Assembly: GCF_000264375.1 (NCBI RefSeq)
Contig: NZ_AJXW01000067.1
Coordinates: forward strand, 1 to 55,355
Origin: Rhodanobacter thiooxydans LCS2
GTDB lineage: Bacteria; Pseudomonadota; Gammaproteobacteria; Xanthomonadales; Rhodanobacteraceae
DNA length: 55,355 nucleotides
Reading direction: 5' to 3'
Shown in pieces: positions 7,603 through 15,900 of the stretch. Each line of letters starts with the position of its first letter. The stretch's first letter is position 1. A model generated the notes under the pieces. It searched no databases, was not told where the DNA came from, and was given only the letters and a program-made list of their open reading frames with translations. A program made the position numbers and the translations under genes.

Positions 7603-10600
7603 GGTCCAAGGGTGATGTGCAGGCGGTGTGTGCCGCCGTCATCGGCCAGCGGCACCTCCGCGCTGGCAACTAGCGTTTGGCCGTCCAGTTCAATCTGCGC
7701 CACACCACGGCAAACCCGCTGCGGGTTCTCCACCTCGATCTCGTAGCAGGTGACATGCCGTTCGCCGTGGCGGCGGTAGCTGAGCCGGAAGCCTGGCCAG
7801 TCCTTCGGCATGCACGGCTCGATGCGCAGCCGGTTGCCATGCAAATGGAAGCCGAGCAACGCCTCCAGCCCGGCGCGGTACAGCCAGCCGGCGGAGCCGG
7901 TGTACCAGGTCCAGCCGCCGCGGCCGACGTGCGGCGCCACCGAATAGACATCCGCGCAGGCGACATACGGTTCCACCTTGTAGCGCTCGATCGCGGCCGG
8001 ACTGTCGCCGTGGCGGATCGGGTTGAGCAGGTCGAACAGGGCGCCGGCGCGATCGCCGTCGCCGAGGCCGGCCCAGGCAAAGATCGACCAGATCGCGCCG
8101 TGCGTGTACTGGCCACCGTTCTCGCGCACGCCGGGCGGGTAGCCCTTGATATAGCCGGGGTTCTCGCGGCTGTGGTCGAACGGCGGGGTGAACAGGCGAT
8201 GGAGCCGGTCCGGATGATCGACCAGCAGGCGATCGACTGAGTCCATCGCCTGCATCGCATGCGCGCGATCGCTGATGCCGGCCAGCACGCTCCACGATTG
8301 CGCGATGGTGTCGATGCGGCACTCGTCGCTTTCGTGCGAGCCCAGCGGTGCGCCGTCGTCGTAGTAGCCGCGGCGGTACCACGCGCCGTCCCACGCCCGC
8401 TCCAGTGCGACACGCAACTCGTCGGCATGGCCGCGCCAGCGCTGCGCACGCTCCTTCTCGCCGCGTCGTTCGGCATGCGGCGCCAGCGCGGCGATCGTGG
8501 CGAGCAGGAACCAGCCGAGCCAGCTGCTCTCGCCGCGCCCCTCGGCGCCGACCGCGTTCATGCCGTCGTTCCAGTCGCCGGTGCCGATCAGCGGCAGTCC
8601 GTGCGCGCCGCGGCTGAGGCTGCTGTCGATCGCGAGCGCGCAGTGCTCGTACACGCTGGCTTGCCGGTCGGAGCGCCCGGGCTGGAAGAACGCGTCGGTG
8701 GCGCCGTCGGGTATCGGCGGCCCGGCGAGGAATGGCAGCGCTTCGTCCAGCACGGCCGCGTCGCCGCTCACCTCGACGTAATGCATGGCCACGTACGCCA
8801 GCCACAGACGATCATCGCTGACTTTCGTGCGGATGCCCTGGCCGCGCGGCGGCAGCCACCAGTGCTGCACGTCGCCTTCGGCGAACTCGCGGCCGGCGGC
8901 GCGCAGCAGGTGCTCGCGGGCGAGATCGGGGCGGCTCACGCACAGCGCCATCACGTCCTGCAGCTGGTCGCGGAAACCGTAGGCGCCGCTGGCCTGGTAG
9001 TAGGCGGTACGCGCCCACAGCCGGCAACCGGCGACCTGATACGGCAGCCAGTCGTTGAGCAGGATGTCCAGCGCACGATCGGGCGTGCGCACCTGCACGG
9101 TATCGAGCAGGCGATTCCACTGCGCGGCGATATCGGCGAGCACGTCGTCGACGTCGATCGCGCGATATTTCTCGACCAGCGCCTGCGCGGCGGCCTCGTC
9201 GTCGGCCTCGCCGAGCAGAAGCCGCAGGTCGAGCTGCGTGCCCGGCGGCAGTTCGATGCGCACCTGCAGTGCGCCGCAGGGCTCCAGTCCGGCACCGAGG
9301 CGGCCGGACAGCGGCGCGCCGTCGCGCAGCGCGAGCGGCAGCGCGGCCGTGCCGAGTGGCCCCAGGAATTCATGGCGGTCACCGCTCATCGAATGCGCGG
9401 GCCCGGCCAGGTCGATGAACGCCACGCGGTCGCCGAAGTCGGGCCGCCAGCGGTTGCGCGCGAACAAGGCGCCAGTTTTTTCGTCACGCGACGTGACCAC
9501 GAACGGTGCCGGCGTGCTGCCGTTCGCGCCAAGCGCCCATGCGACGTAGCCAGTCACCGACAGCCGCCGCACGCGCGGCGAGCGATTGCACAGGCGCAAG
9601 CGCGACAGCCTGAGCGGCTCGTCCGTCGGCACGCACGCCAGCAACTCCAGCTCGATGCCGTGCGCGTCGTTCTCGAAGCGCGTCCAGCCCTTGCCGTGGG
9701 TGGCCGCGTAGCGCGCGCTGGTCACGCGGATCGGCAGCGCGGTGGCGCTCCACAGCACGCCGGTGTCTTCGTCGCGCAGGTACAGCACGTCGTGCGGGCT
9801 GTCGCTGACCGGGTCGTTCGGCCACGGCGTCAGCGGATTCTGCTGGCTGTTGAGCGACCACGCATAACCGCCGCCTTCGGCCGACAGCATGCAGCCGAAC
9901 ACGGGATTGGCGATCACGTTCACCCACGGCGCGGGCGTCGGGTGCTGCTCGTCGAGTTCGATCCGGTAGGCGCGGCCGCCATCGACGAAGCCGCCGTGGC
10001 CGTTGGCGAATTCCGGCGCATCGGAGCGGGCGGTGACGACGGCCGCGGTGGCGGTCGCGCGGATCGCCGCTGGCGCGGCGGGCGCGGGCGTCGACCCGGG
10101 CGCGGCCGGCGCGGGTTGCGCGCCATCCAGCACCACGCGCGCCACCGTCAACAGGCCGTTGCGCAGGTCCTCGCCGATCGCGTCGTTGCGCAACGCGAAC
10201 AGTTCGGCCTTGGGCAACCGGTCACCGGTTTTCAGGCGCGCCTGCTGCGCACTCACCAGCGGATCGAGCGCGGCTTGCCACGCGTCGCCGGCGCCGTGCA
10301 GCAACACCACGTCGACGGCGAGTTGCTGGCTGCGCCAATACTGCTGTGCCTGCAGCACCTCGTTCACGCGCGCCAGCTCGTCGGCTTCGCCGAGGCGCAA
10401 CAGGATGATCGGCCGGTCGCCGGAGATGCCGGCGGACCACAGCACCGGCGCCCCGCCGCGGCCGCGCGCCAGCGCGTCGGATGCCGCGCGCTGGTGCGGA
10501 TCGTTGTACAGCAGCGCGCTCATCCAGTGGGCGAACTGCGCCGCCTGCGCGGCGCCGATGCCGAGCAGCGCACACTCGGCTTCGGCATGTTGCGCCGCGC

Positions 10601-11462
10601 CGTCGAACAGCCTCGCGGCGGCGGCCGGATCGCCGAGTGGCGTGGCCAGCGCCATGGCGCCGTCGCGCGAATCGGCCAGTTGCGTCCACAGCAGCAGGGT
10701 CACGCTGCTGTCCGGCGCCAGCGTGAAGTGCCGGCGCAGACTGAATACCGGATCGAGCACGCAGCCGACCGTGTTCGACAACGCGGCGCCCGGCTGCATC
10801 GCCTGTGCATCACGCAGCGTGCGCAGGCGGCCGAGGAAGCGCGCGCGGTCGGTTTCGCATTCGCCGGCATCGTTGCCATCCTCATCGGCGATCCGCAGTG
10901 CCTGTGCGGCCCACACCTCGGCCTCGCTGCTGTCGCGCCGCCGTCGCGTGGCCAGCAGCATGCCGTGCGCGGCGTCCCATGCGGTCTGCACGAACATCTT
11001 GGAGAACGCCGGGTGCGCGTCGTCGGCACCGACCGGGCCGAGCACCAGCTCTGCGTACGAAGTCAGCGACAGCTTGCGCCTGCGATCACCATGGTTGCTC
11101 AAGGTGAGCCGGCGCAGCTCGATGTCGGCGTCGGCGGCCACTGCTACCTCCAGCACGCTATGCACGCTGTGGTGGCGCCGGCTGAAACGGGCGCACCCGG
11201 CGTCGAACGCGACCGCGTCGTCCGGCGTGCGATTGCCGTACGGCTGCTGGCTGGCCGACCACGTTTCGCCGCCGTCCTCGTCGCGCAGCAACAGGTAGCT
11301 GCCCCAGCCGTCACCGACCGGATCCTCGCGCCAGCGCGTCACCGCCAGGCCGCGCCAGCGGCTGAAGCCGGCGCCGTTCGCGCCCAGCATCACGCTGTAG
11401 CGGCCGTTGGACAGCAGGCAGCGCTGCTCCGCATCGATGCTGCGCGAGGAAGGCGATGGCAT
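7599..11462 (-). CDS. GH94 family phosphorylase, probable 1,2-beta-oligoglucan phosphorylase
   Basis: The 1287-residue protein has duplicated beta-sandwich regions (both begin with an LLSNGRYSVML- or NPVFGCMLS-like segment and contain a DEDGGETWSA / DEDTGVLWSA motif). These precede an (alpha/alpha)6 barrel typical of GH94. The barrel carries GTGDWNDGMN around residue 963, the DWND motif that holds the general acid in GH94 enzymes, and late motifs GGWTWYTGSAGWLYR and PCMPKDWPGF. GH94 members cleave beta-glucosides with phosphate to give sugar-1-phosphate. The extra N-terminal sandwich and the neighbouring GH144-like gene point to beta-1,2-glucan (sophorooligosaccharide) substrates rather than cellobiose; this is inference. 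There is no signal peptide, so it is cytosolic. ATG 11462 was chosen for its upstream GGAG; the open frame extends to 11627. It is divergent from the GH144 gene. It could instead be the C-terminal unit of an NdvB-like enzyme, but the glycosyltransferase part is absent. Confidence 0.78.
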   Translation of the reverse strand: MPSPSSRSIDAEQRCLLSNGRYSVMLGANGAGFSRWRGLAVTRWREDPVGDGWGSYLLLRDEDGGETWSASQQPYGNRTPDDAVAFDAGCARFSRRHHSVHSVLEVAVAADADIELRRLTLSNHGDRRRKLSLTSYAELVLGPVGADDAHPAFSKMFVQTAWDAAHGMLLATRRRRDSSEAEVWAAQALRIADEDGNDAGECETDRARFLGRLRTLRDAQAMQPGAALSNTVGCVLDPVFSLRRHFTLAPDSSVTLLLWTQLADSRDGAMALATPLGDPAAAARLFDGAAQHAEAECALLGIGAAQAAQFAHWMSALLYNDPHQRAASDALARGRGGAPVLWSAGISGDRPIILLRLGEADELARVNEVLQAQQYWRSQQLAVDVVLLHGAGDAWQAALDPLVSAQQARLKTGDRLPKAELFALRNDAIGEDLRNGLLTVARVVLDGAQPAPAAPGSTPAPAAPAAIRATATAAVVTARSDAPEFANGHGGFVDGGRAYRIELDEQHPTPAPWVNVIANPVFGCMLSAEGGGYAWSLNSQQNPLTPWPNDPVSDSPHDVLYLRDEDTGVLWSATALPIRVTSARYAATHGKGWTRFENDAHGIELELLACVPTDEPLRLSRLRLCNRSPRVRRLSVTGYVAWALGANGSTPAPFVVTSRDEKTGALFARNRWRPDFGDRVAFIDLAGPAHSMSGDRHEFLGPLGTAALPLALRDGAPLSGRLGAGLEPCGALQVRIELPPGTQLDLRLLLGEADDEAAAQALVEKYRAIDVDDVLADIAAQWNRLLDTVQVRTPDRALDILLNDWLPYQVAGCRLWARTAYYQASGAYGFRDQLQDVMALCVSRPDLAREHLLRAAGREFAEGDVQHWWLPPRGQGIRTKVSDDRLWLAYVAMHYVEVSGDAAVLDEALPFLAGPPIPDGATDAFFQPGRSDRQASVYEHCALAIDSSLSRGAHGLPLIGTGDWNDGMNAVGAEGRGESSWLGWFLLATIAALAPHAERRGEKERAQRWRGHADELRVALERAWDGAWYRRGYYDDGAPLGSHESDECRIDTIAQSWSVLAGISDRAHAMQAMDSVDRLLVDHPDRLHRLFTPPFDHSRENPGYIKGYPPGVRENGGQYTHGAIWSIFAWAGLGDGDRAGALFDLLNPIRHGDSPAAIERYKVEPYVACADVYSVAPHVGRGGWTWYTGSAGWLYRAGLEALLGFHLHGNRLRIEPCMPKDWPGFRLSYRRHGERHVTCYEIEVENPQRVCRGVAQIELDGQTLVASAEVPLADDGGTHRLHITLGP

Positions 11463-11650
11463 GGCGACTCCGTCGATGGCGACGAAAGTTCCAGCGTGCG
11501 CCGCGCGAAGCATAGGCGGCGTCAATCCGCACTTCACCCTGCCGCGGAGTAGGATGCATGCAGCATCCATCGAGCATGCGGGTCCGGCGCCGACGGCGCG
11601 GCGTCTAGCGCGCCCGGATGCCCTCACTGCGACAGGTCACGACGAGATCC
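11463..11650. promoter_or_regulatory. Divergent promoter region of the GH94 and GH144 genes
   Basis: About 190 bases separate the two divergent start codons. A small palindrome GGATGC-ATGCA-GCATCC lies at 11552-11568 near the middle and could be an operator for a LacI- or GntR-type regulator. No convincing -10/-35 pair was found by eye. Confidence 0.3.
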
Positions 11651-12985
11651 ATGCGTTCCCACCCGCCCAGCCATCCGCTCGGATCCGATACGCGGCTGCA
11701 GCACCTGCAGAACAAGGCGTTCGCGTACTTCCAGTACGAGACGAACCTGCAGAACGGCCTGGTCTCCGACAAGACCGCGCCGGACTGGCCGGCCAGCATC
11801 GCCGCGACCGGGCTGGCGCTGAGCTGTTACCCGGTGGCAGTCGAACGCGGGCTGATGAGCCGGCACGAAGCGATCAAGCGCACGCTCGCCGCGCTGCGCT
11901 TCTTCCGCGACAGCCCGCAGGGCAGCGAGCCCGACGCCAGCGGCTACCGCGGCTTCTATTACCACTTCCTCGACATGCAGACCGGCCGGCGCGTGTGGCA
12001 GTGCGAACTGTCCACCGTGGACAGCGCCTTCCTGTTCGCCGGCATGCTGACCGCCGCCGCGTACTTCGACGACGACAGCGCCGAGCAGAAGGAGATCCGC
12101 GACACGGCGAACTTCCTCTATCAGCGCGCCGACTGGCCGTGGGCGCAGGCCGCGGACGGCACCATCGGCCACGGCTGGCACCCGGAAAGCGGCTTCATCC
12201 CGCATCGCTGGCAGGGCTACGACGAGGGCCTGCTGCTGTACGTGCTGGCGCTCGGCTCGCCGACACATCCGCTGCCGCCCGCAGCCTATGCGGCCTGGTC
12301 GTCCACCTACGAGTGGAAGCGCTGCTACGACATCGACTACCTGTACTGCGGCCCACTGTTCACCCACCAGCTGTCGCAGGTGTGGATCGACTTTCGCGGC
12401 ATCCGCGACGCGTTCATGCGCGGCAAGGGCATCGACTATTTCGAGAACAGCCGCCGCGCCACCCTGGTCCAGCAGCGCTATGCGAGCGACAACCCGCTGG
12501 GCTTCAAGGGCTACGGCGAGCACTGCTGGGGCATCACCGCCAGCGACGGGCCCGGCCCGGCGACACTGAAGATCGACGGCATCGAGCGCCAGTTCTACGA
12601 CTACGTCGGCCGCGGCGCGCCGTACGGCATCGACGATGGCACGCTGGCGCCGTGGGCGGTAGTGGCGTCGCTGCCGTTCGCGCCGGAGATCGTGCTGCCG
12701 ACGGTGCACTACTTCATCCACACGCTGCAGCTGCACGACGCGCATCCCTACGGCTTCAAGGCCAGCTTCAACCAGACCTGGGTCGACAAGCCCGGCCAGC
12801 CGCTGGACGGCTGGGTATCGCCATACTGTTTCGGTGTCAACCTCGGCCCGATCATGCTGATGGTGGAGAACCATCGCAGCGGCATGCCGTGGCAGCTGAT
12901 GCGCGGCTGCCGCTGGATCGTCGACGGGCTGCGCCGCGCCGGCTTCGACGGCGGCTGGCTGGATGCCGGCAAACGGCACGCATGA
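11651..12985 (+). CDS. GH144-like glucoamylase-family protein, probable endo-beta-1,2-glucanase
   Basis: This 444-residue protein belongs to the family annotated as glucoamylase-like (PF10091), founded on GH144 endo-beta-1,2-glucanase. Recognisable segments are LQNKAFAYFQYETN near the start, GFYYHFLD, STVDSAFLFAG, HGWHPESGFIPHRWQGYDEGLLLY, and FKASFNQTW with SPYCFGVNLGPIMLMVENHR near the end. All belong to an all-helical barrel. The characterised glucanases hydrolyse linear beta-1,2-glucan to short oligomers, which would feed the divergent GH94 phosphorylase. No signal peptide is seen, whereas secreted members have one, so this copy may work on imported oligosaccharides. ATG 11651 was preferred to 11618 because the conserved region begins soon after it, but no strong ribosome binding site decides it. 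The gnd gene follows within 35 bases. Confidence 0.75.
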   Translation: MRSHPPSHPLGSDTRLQHLQNKAFAYFQYETNLQNGLVSDKTAPDWPASIAATGLALSCYPVAVERGLMSRHEAIKRTLAALRFFRDSPQGSEPDASGYRGFYYHFLDMQTGRRVWQCELSTVDSAFLFAGMLTAAAYFDDDSAEQKEIRDTANFLYQRADWPWAQAADGTIGHGWHPESGFIPHRWQGYDEGLLLYVLALGSPTHPLPPAAYAAWSSTYEWKRCYDIDYLYCGPLFTHQLSQVWIDFRGIRDAFMRGKGIDYFENSRRATLVQQRYASDNPLGFKGYGEHCWGITASDGPGPATLKIDGIERQFYDYVGRGAPYGIDDGTLAPWAVVASLPFAPEIVLPTVHYFIHTLQLHDAHPYGFKASFNQTWVDKPGQPLDGWVSPYCFGVNLGPIMLMVENHRSGMPWQLMRGCRWIVDGLRRAGFDGGWLDAGKRHA

Positions 12986-13019
12986 ACACGACAACCTTTC
13001 CCGTTACGGAGTGAGCACG

Positions 13020-13925
13020 ATGGAACTTGGCATGGTGGGTCTCGGGCGCATGGGCGCGAACATGGCAGAACGCCTGGTGAAGGGCGGCCACAAGGTCACC
13101 GGTTTCGACCCCAGCGCCGACGCGCGCCAGGCCGCGGCGGCGAATGGCATCGCGCCGGTCGCCTCGCTGGCCGCGCTGGTCGCCGCGTTGCCCGCGCCGC
13201 GCGTGATCTGGCTGATGGTGCCCGCCGGCAAGGTCACCGACGACACCGTCAGCGCGCTGCTGCCGCTGCTGGCCAAGGGCGACACGCTGATCGACGGCGG
13301 CAATTCCAACTACAAGGACACCCTGCGCCGAGCGCAGCGCTACGCCGAGCGCGAGCTGGGCTACGTCGACTGCGGCACCAGCGGCGGCGTGTGGGGGTTG
13401 AAGGAGGGCTACAGCATGATGATCGGCGGCGACAAGACCACCGTCGAATCGCTGCGGCCGATCTTCGAGACGCTGGCGCCGGCGAAGGACCAGGGCTGGG
13501 GTCACGTCGGTCCGGTCGGCTCGGGCCACTTCACCAAGATGGTCCACAACGGCATCGAGTACGGCATGATGCAGGCCTACGCCGAAGGCTTCGCGATCCT
13601 CAAGCACAAGCAGGAGTTCGCCCTGGACCTGCACCAGGTCGGCGAGATCTGGCGCACCGGCAGCGTGGTGCGCTCGTGGCTGCTCGACCTGGCCACCGAC
13701 GCGCTCGGCAAGAACCCGAACATGGACGGCATCGCACCCTACGTGGTCGACTCGGGCGAGGGCCGCTGGACCGTGGATGCGGCGATGGAACTGAGCGTGT
13801 CGGCCCCGGTAATCACCCTGTCGCTGATGGAACGCTACCGCTCGCGCGACAGCGATTCGTTCGCCGACAAGCTGCTGGCGTCGTTGCGCAACGAGTTCGG
13901 CGGGCATGCGATCAAGAAGGAGTAG
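13020..13925 (+). CDS. gnd: Decarboxylating 6-phosphogluconate dehydrogenase, short (GntZ/YqeC) type
   Basis: It oxidises 6-phosphogluconate to ribulose-5-phosphate with release of CO2. The 301-residue length marks the short GntZ/YqeC class, often NAD-preferring, rather than the 470-residue enterobacterial Gnd. The N-terminal dinucleotide site is GLGRMGANMAERL, followed by the family segment DCGTSGGVWGL. The catalytic Lys/Asn region is HFTKMVHNGIEYGMMQAYAEGF, and substrate-binding DSGEGRWT lies near residue 240. ATG 13020 has GGAG (13008-13011) upstream; the frame opens earlier at 12963 but overlaps the glucanase. It lies 34 bases after the glucanase and is probably co-transcribed. The four Entner-Doudoroff genes at 30-35 kb use the same intermediate, so this gene gives the cell the oxidative pentose-phosphate branch. 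Confidence 0.9.
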   Translation: MELGMVGLGRMGANMAERLVKGGHKVTGFDPSADARQAAAANGIAPVASLAALVAALPAPRVIWLMVPAGKVTDDTVSALLPLLAKGDTLIDGGNSNYKDTLRRAQRYAERELGYVDCGTSGGVWGLKEGYSMMIGGDKTTVESLRPIFETLAPAKDQGWGHVGPVGSGHFTKMVHNGIEYGMMQAYAEGFAILKHKQEFALDLHQVGEIWRTGSVVRSWLLDLATDALGKNPNMDGIAPYVVDSGEGRWTVDAAMELSVSAPVITLSLMERYRSRDSDSFADKLLASLRNEFGGHAIKKE

Positions 13926-14202
13926 GTGTCGGCACGCCGCGCAGGCGCTGAGCGCTCTTGGCCGGCGATGCGGGCGCCCCGCGCCCCGTGGTGTTTCGCA
14001 CGATGCCGGGACAGACCATGCGGACCTTCGTCCGTCATCGTTGACGCCATGCCATGCCAACCAGGCCGGTCCGGACGATGTGTGACGCATGCCGGCAAGG
14101 CGTCCGGAAGCTCCCTGCTAGACTCGCCCGGCCGATCCGCGGCGCGTCGCCGCGAAGCTGGATCACCCGGGGTTTTCGACGGTCTTGCAGGAGGTGGACA
14201 CG

Positions 14203-14670
14203 ATGGCCGTGCCATTGTCATGGAAGGTGGGAGGCGTCGTGGCCGGTCTGGTCGCCGTGGTGCTTGCCGGGCATGGACTCTCCCTGTACCTGGCCGCGCG
14301 TCATGCTGACGAGCTCACGCGCGAGGTCGCGCAGCATGCCGAGTTGCAGGCGCAACAGGCCAGGGCCCAGGCCGAGCTGCGCAGCGCCCGCCTGACGGCG
14401 ACGCTCGAACGCCGGCGCGAGGAGCTGGCCACGACCTATCGGCAGGTCGGTGAGGAAGCCGCGCAGTATCAGGCAGCGCAGGCCAGGCGCGCGGAACGGC
14501 AGCGGCAGGAAGCGCTGCGGGTGCAGGCCAGCTACCGCTTGGGCCCCGATCAGCAGTGCGCCGGTGGCCTGGTCATCGACCGCAGCGGTTCGAGTTTCAG
14601 CCAGGCGCTCGGCAAGAGCGGCCAGCCCATCCATTGCAGCGGCGACATCGCGACCGAGCCGCTGCGCTGA
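14203..14670 (+). CDS. Membrane-anchored coiled-coil protein, unknown
   Basis: The 155-residue product has one N-terminal transmembrane helix (VGGVVAGLVAVVLAGHGLSLYLA). A long Ala/Glu/Arg/Gln-rich helix, about residues 35-105, is surely a coiled coil. A short globular tail contains two cysteines (QQCAGGLVID and IHCSGD) that may form a disulfide in the periplasm. ATG 14203 has an AGGAGG seven to twelve bases upstream, better than the in-frame 14185 start. I do not recognise the family. It stands alone between gnd and the convergent DUF488 gene; the 277-base gap before it holds no gene. Confidence 0.6.
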   Translation: MAVPLSWKVGGVVAGLVAVVLAGHGLSLYLAARHADELTREVAQHAELQAQQARAQAELRSARLTATLERRREELATTYRQVGEEAAQYQAAQARRAERQRQEALRVQASYRLGPDQQCAGGLVIDRSGSSFSQALGKSGQPIHCSGDIATEPLR

Positions 14671-14679
14671 TCCGCCTGC

Positions 14680-15225
14680 CTACAGCAGTGCGTCCTGTGC
14701 CGGTGCATAACTCAGGCGCCCATCCACGACGCGCGCCGCGGACGTGTACGGATGCACGGTCGTGTGCGCGGCGTCGATGATGTGGACCACCTCGATCCCG
14801 CGCAGCTTCAGCACGTCGGCGATGATCGAGCGGTGGCAACGCCACCACACCGCCTCGGCGCACATCATCGAGGTGCGCTTGCCGGCGGCCAGCGTCAGCA
14901 GTTCGGCCAGGCCCGCGGCGAACTCCGCGGTGGCGGTGTAGTCGGCGTAGCCCTGGAACGAGGCGTTGCGCCACGCCGTGTTCGGCGAACCCGGCAGCAC
15001 CTTGCGGCGACCGCCGAGCCGGGGCATCCACTGGTAGGCAATGCCGTGAGCGGGCAGCGTGGCGGCCAGCGCGTCGCTGGCGAAGTACGGGTAGCGGCGC
15101 GAACCGGGAAAACGGCGCACGTCGGCGATCGCCTCGATGCGGTATTCGCCCAGCAACCCAAGGAACTCCTGCAGCGTGCGGGTGGAGTGGCCGATCGTCC
15201 AGATCGTGGCGGGGTCGTCGGGCAT
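14680..15225 (-). CDS. DUF488 domain protein
   Basis: This 181-residue protein matches the DUF488 family. It opens with TIWTIGHSTRTLQEFLGLL and continues with IADVRRFPGSRRYPYF. Its C-terminal half carries TSMMCAEAVWWRCHRSIIADVL, a Cys/His-containing motif typical of the family, which often contains a conserved CAE--CHR. The biochemical function is unknown; family members often occur near DNA-repair or stress genes. The start is one base downstream of the stop of the TUDOR-like gene, so the two form an operon. Confidence 0.82.
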   Translation of the reverse strand: MPDDPATIWTIGHSTRTLQEFLGLLGEYRIEAIADVRRFPGSRRYPYFASDALAATLPAHGIAYQWMPRLGGRRKVLPGSPNTAWRNASFQGYADYTATAEFAAGLAELLTLAAGKRTSMMCAEAVWWRCHRSIIADVLKLRGIEVVHIIDAAHTTVHPYTSAARVVDGRLSYAPAQDALL

Positions 15226-15226
15226 C

Positions 15227-15439
15227 TCAGTCGATCTTGTGCAGCGCCGCGCCCTTGTGCATGGCGACGTGGTCGGTCTTGTCGCTCTGGATCTCGTACT
15301 GCGGATCGGCCTCGCTGCAGTGGCGCAGGTGGCCCTTGTACTCGGTGTCGCGCGTATGCACCGAGATGATCCGGCCGCTCACGTAGCCCGCTTCCGAATT
15401 CCAGCGCACGTGATCGCCGATTTTGAAGGGGTGGTTCAT
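15227..15439 (-). CDS. HVA1/TUDOR-domain small protein
   Basis: The 70-residue product fits the hypervirulence-associated TUDOR domain family (PF11160): FKIGDHVRWNSEAGYVSGRI, a charged middle, then YEIQSDKTDHVAMHKGAALHKI. These small SH3-like barrels occur widely in bacteria with no settled function. ATG 15439 is preceded by GGAG (reverse strand). The frame continues upstream to 15661 but through Pro/Arg-rich non-coding-looking sequence. It is the first gene of a two-gene operon with the DUF488 protein. Confidence 0.82.
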   Translation of the reverse strand: MNHPFKIGDHVRWNSEAGYVSGRIISVHTRDTEYKGHLRHCSEADPQYEIQSDKTDHVAMHKGAALHKID

Positions 15440-15678
15440 GGTGGCTCCTCGTTCGCTTCTGTCGGCCATTGAGCCATATGTAGCGTCCACGGCGAGTGGA
15501 GGGGGCGGCGTGGCTGCGGAACATCCACGCTCGGCTAGCCCGTGCCGACGTCCCTGCCGAAGATGCCGTGGTAAGTGAACCTGACCTCGATCTTGACCCC
15601 GATCTTGTGTCCACGCCGGGTAGAGAAGAGGCGGCGCGGCAACGGAACATCTACGTTCCATTAATGATGCTCGACGGC

Positions 15679-15738
15679 AAAGGGGACGGAGGCAATTATC
15701 TTCGGAGCCAAAGGGAGTTAATTGCCTCCGTCCCCTTT
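15679..15738. repeat. REP family B palindrome, copy 1
   Basis: AAAGGGGACGGAGGCAATTA at 15679-15698 is repeated as its exact reverse complement at 15719-15738, a perfect 20-base stem around a 20-base loop. The same 20-mer occurs once more at 55233-55252 at the end of a RAYT-like gene. Confidence 0.85.
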
Positions 15739-15828
15739 GATCATTGCCGGTGGGCGGCTGGGTTAGGGTGCCCGTGATCCTGGCTTAAGTAGAGTGTTTC
15801 CCCCCGCTCTTACAACCGGCCTAGACCC

Positions 15829-15876
15829 AAAGGGAACGGAGGCAATTATCTTGGTTTAATTACCTCCGTCCCCTTT
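15829..15876. repeat. REP family B palindrome, copy 2
   Basis: AAAGGGAACGGAGGCAATTA (15829-15848) and TAATTACCTCCGTCCCCTTT (15857-15876) form a 20-base stem with two mismatches around an eight-base loop. It is a diverged second copy, 90 bases after the first, just beyond the stop of the GYF-domain gene. Confidence 0.8.
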
Positions 15877-15900
15877 GGTCGACCGAATTGTTGAGCGGCA

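Larger units (their letters stand above)
15440..15900. other. 461-base intergenic region carrying two REP-like palindromes
   Basis: No gene is supported here. The region holds the HVA1 promoter side and the two large palindromes listed separately (15679-15738 and 15829-15876). Sequence between 15500 and 15670 is unremarkable. Confidence 0.5.

Noticed and set aside
8259..11552. Very long open frame (over 1000 codons) antisense to the GH94 gene
   Set aside because: It is Arg/Ala/Gln/His-rich with no domain, and lies opposite a clear GH94 enzyme. In GC-rich DNA the frame opposite a real gene is often free of stops. The same holds for long antisense frames at 4938-7574, 22652-25834, 39106-41202, 44504-48202 and 50637-53663.
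15449..15661. Longer HVA1 protein starting at 15661
   Set aside because: The added 74 residues are Pro/Arg-rich without domain or ribosome binding site; ATG 15439 has GGAG upstream and gives the normal family length.
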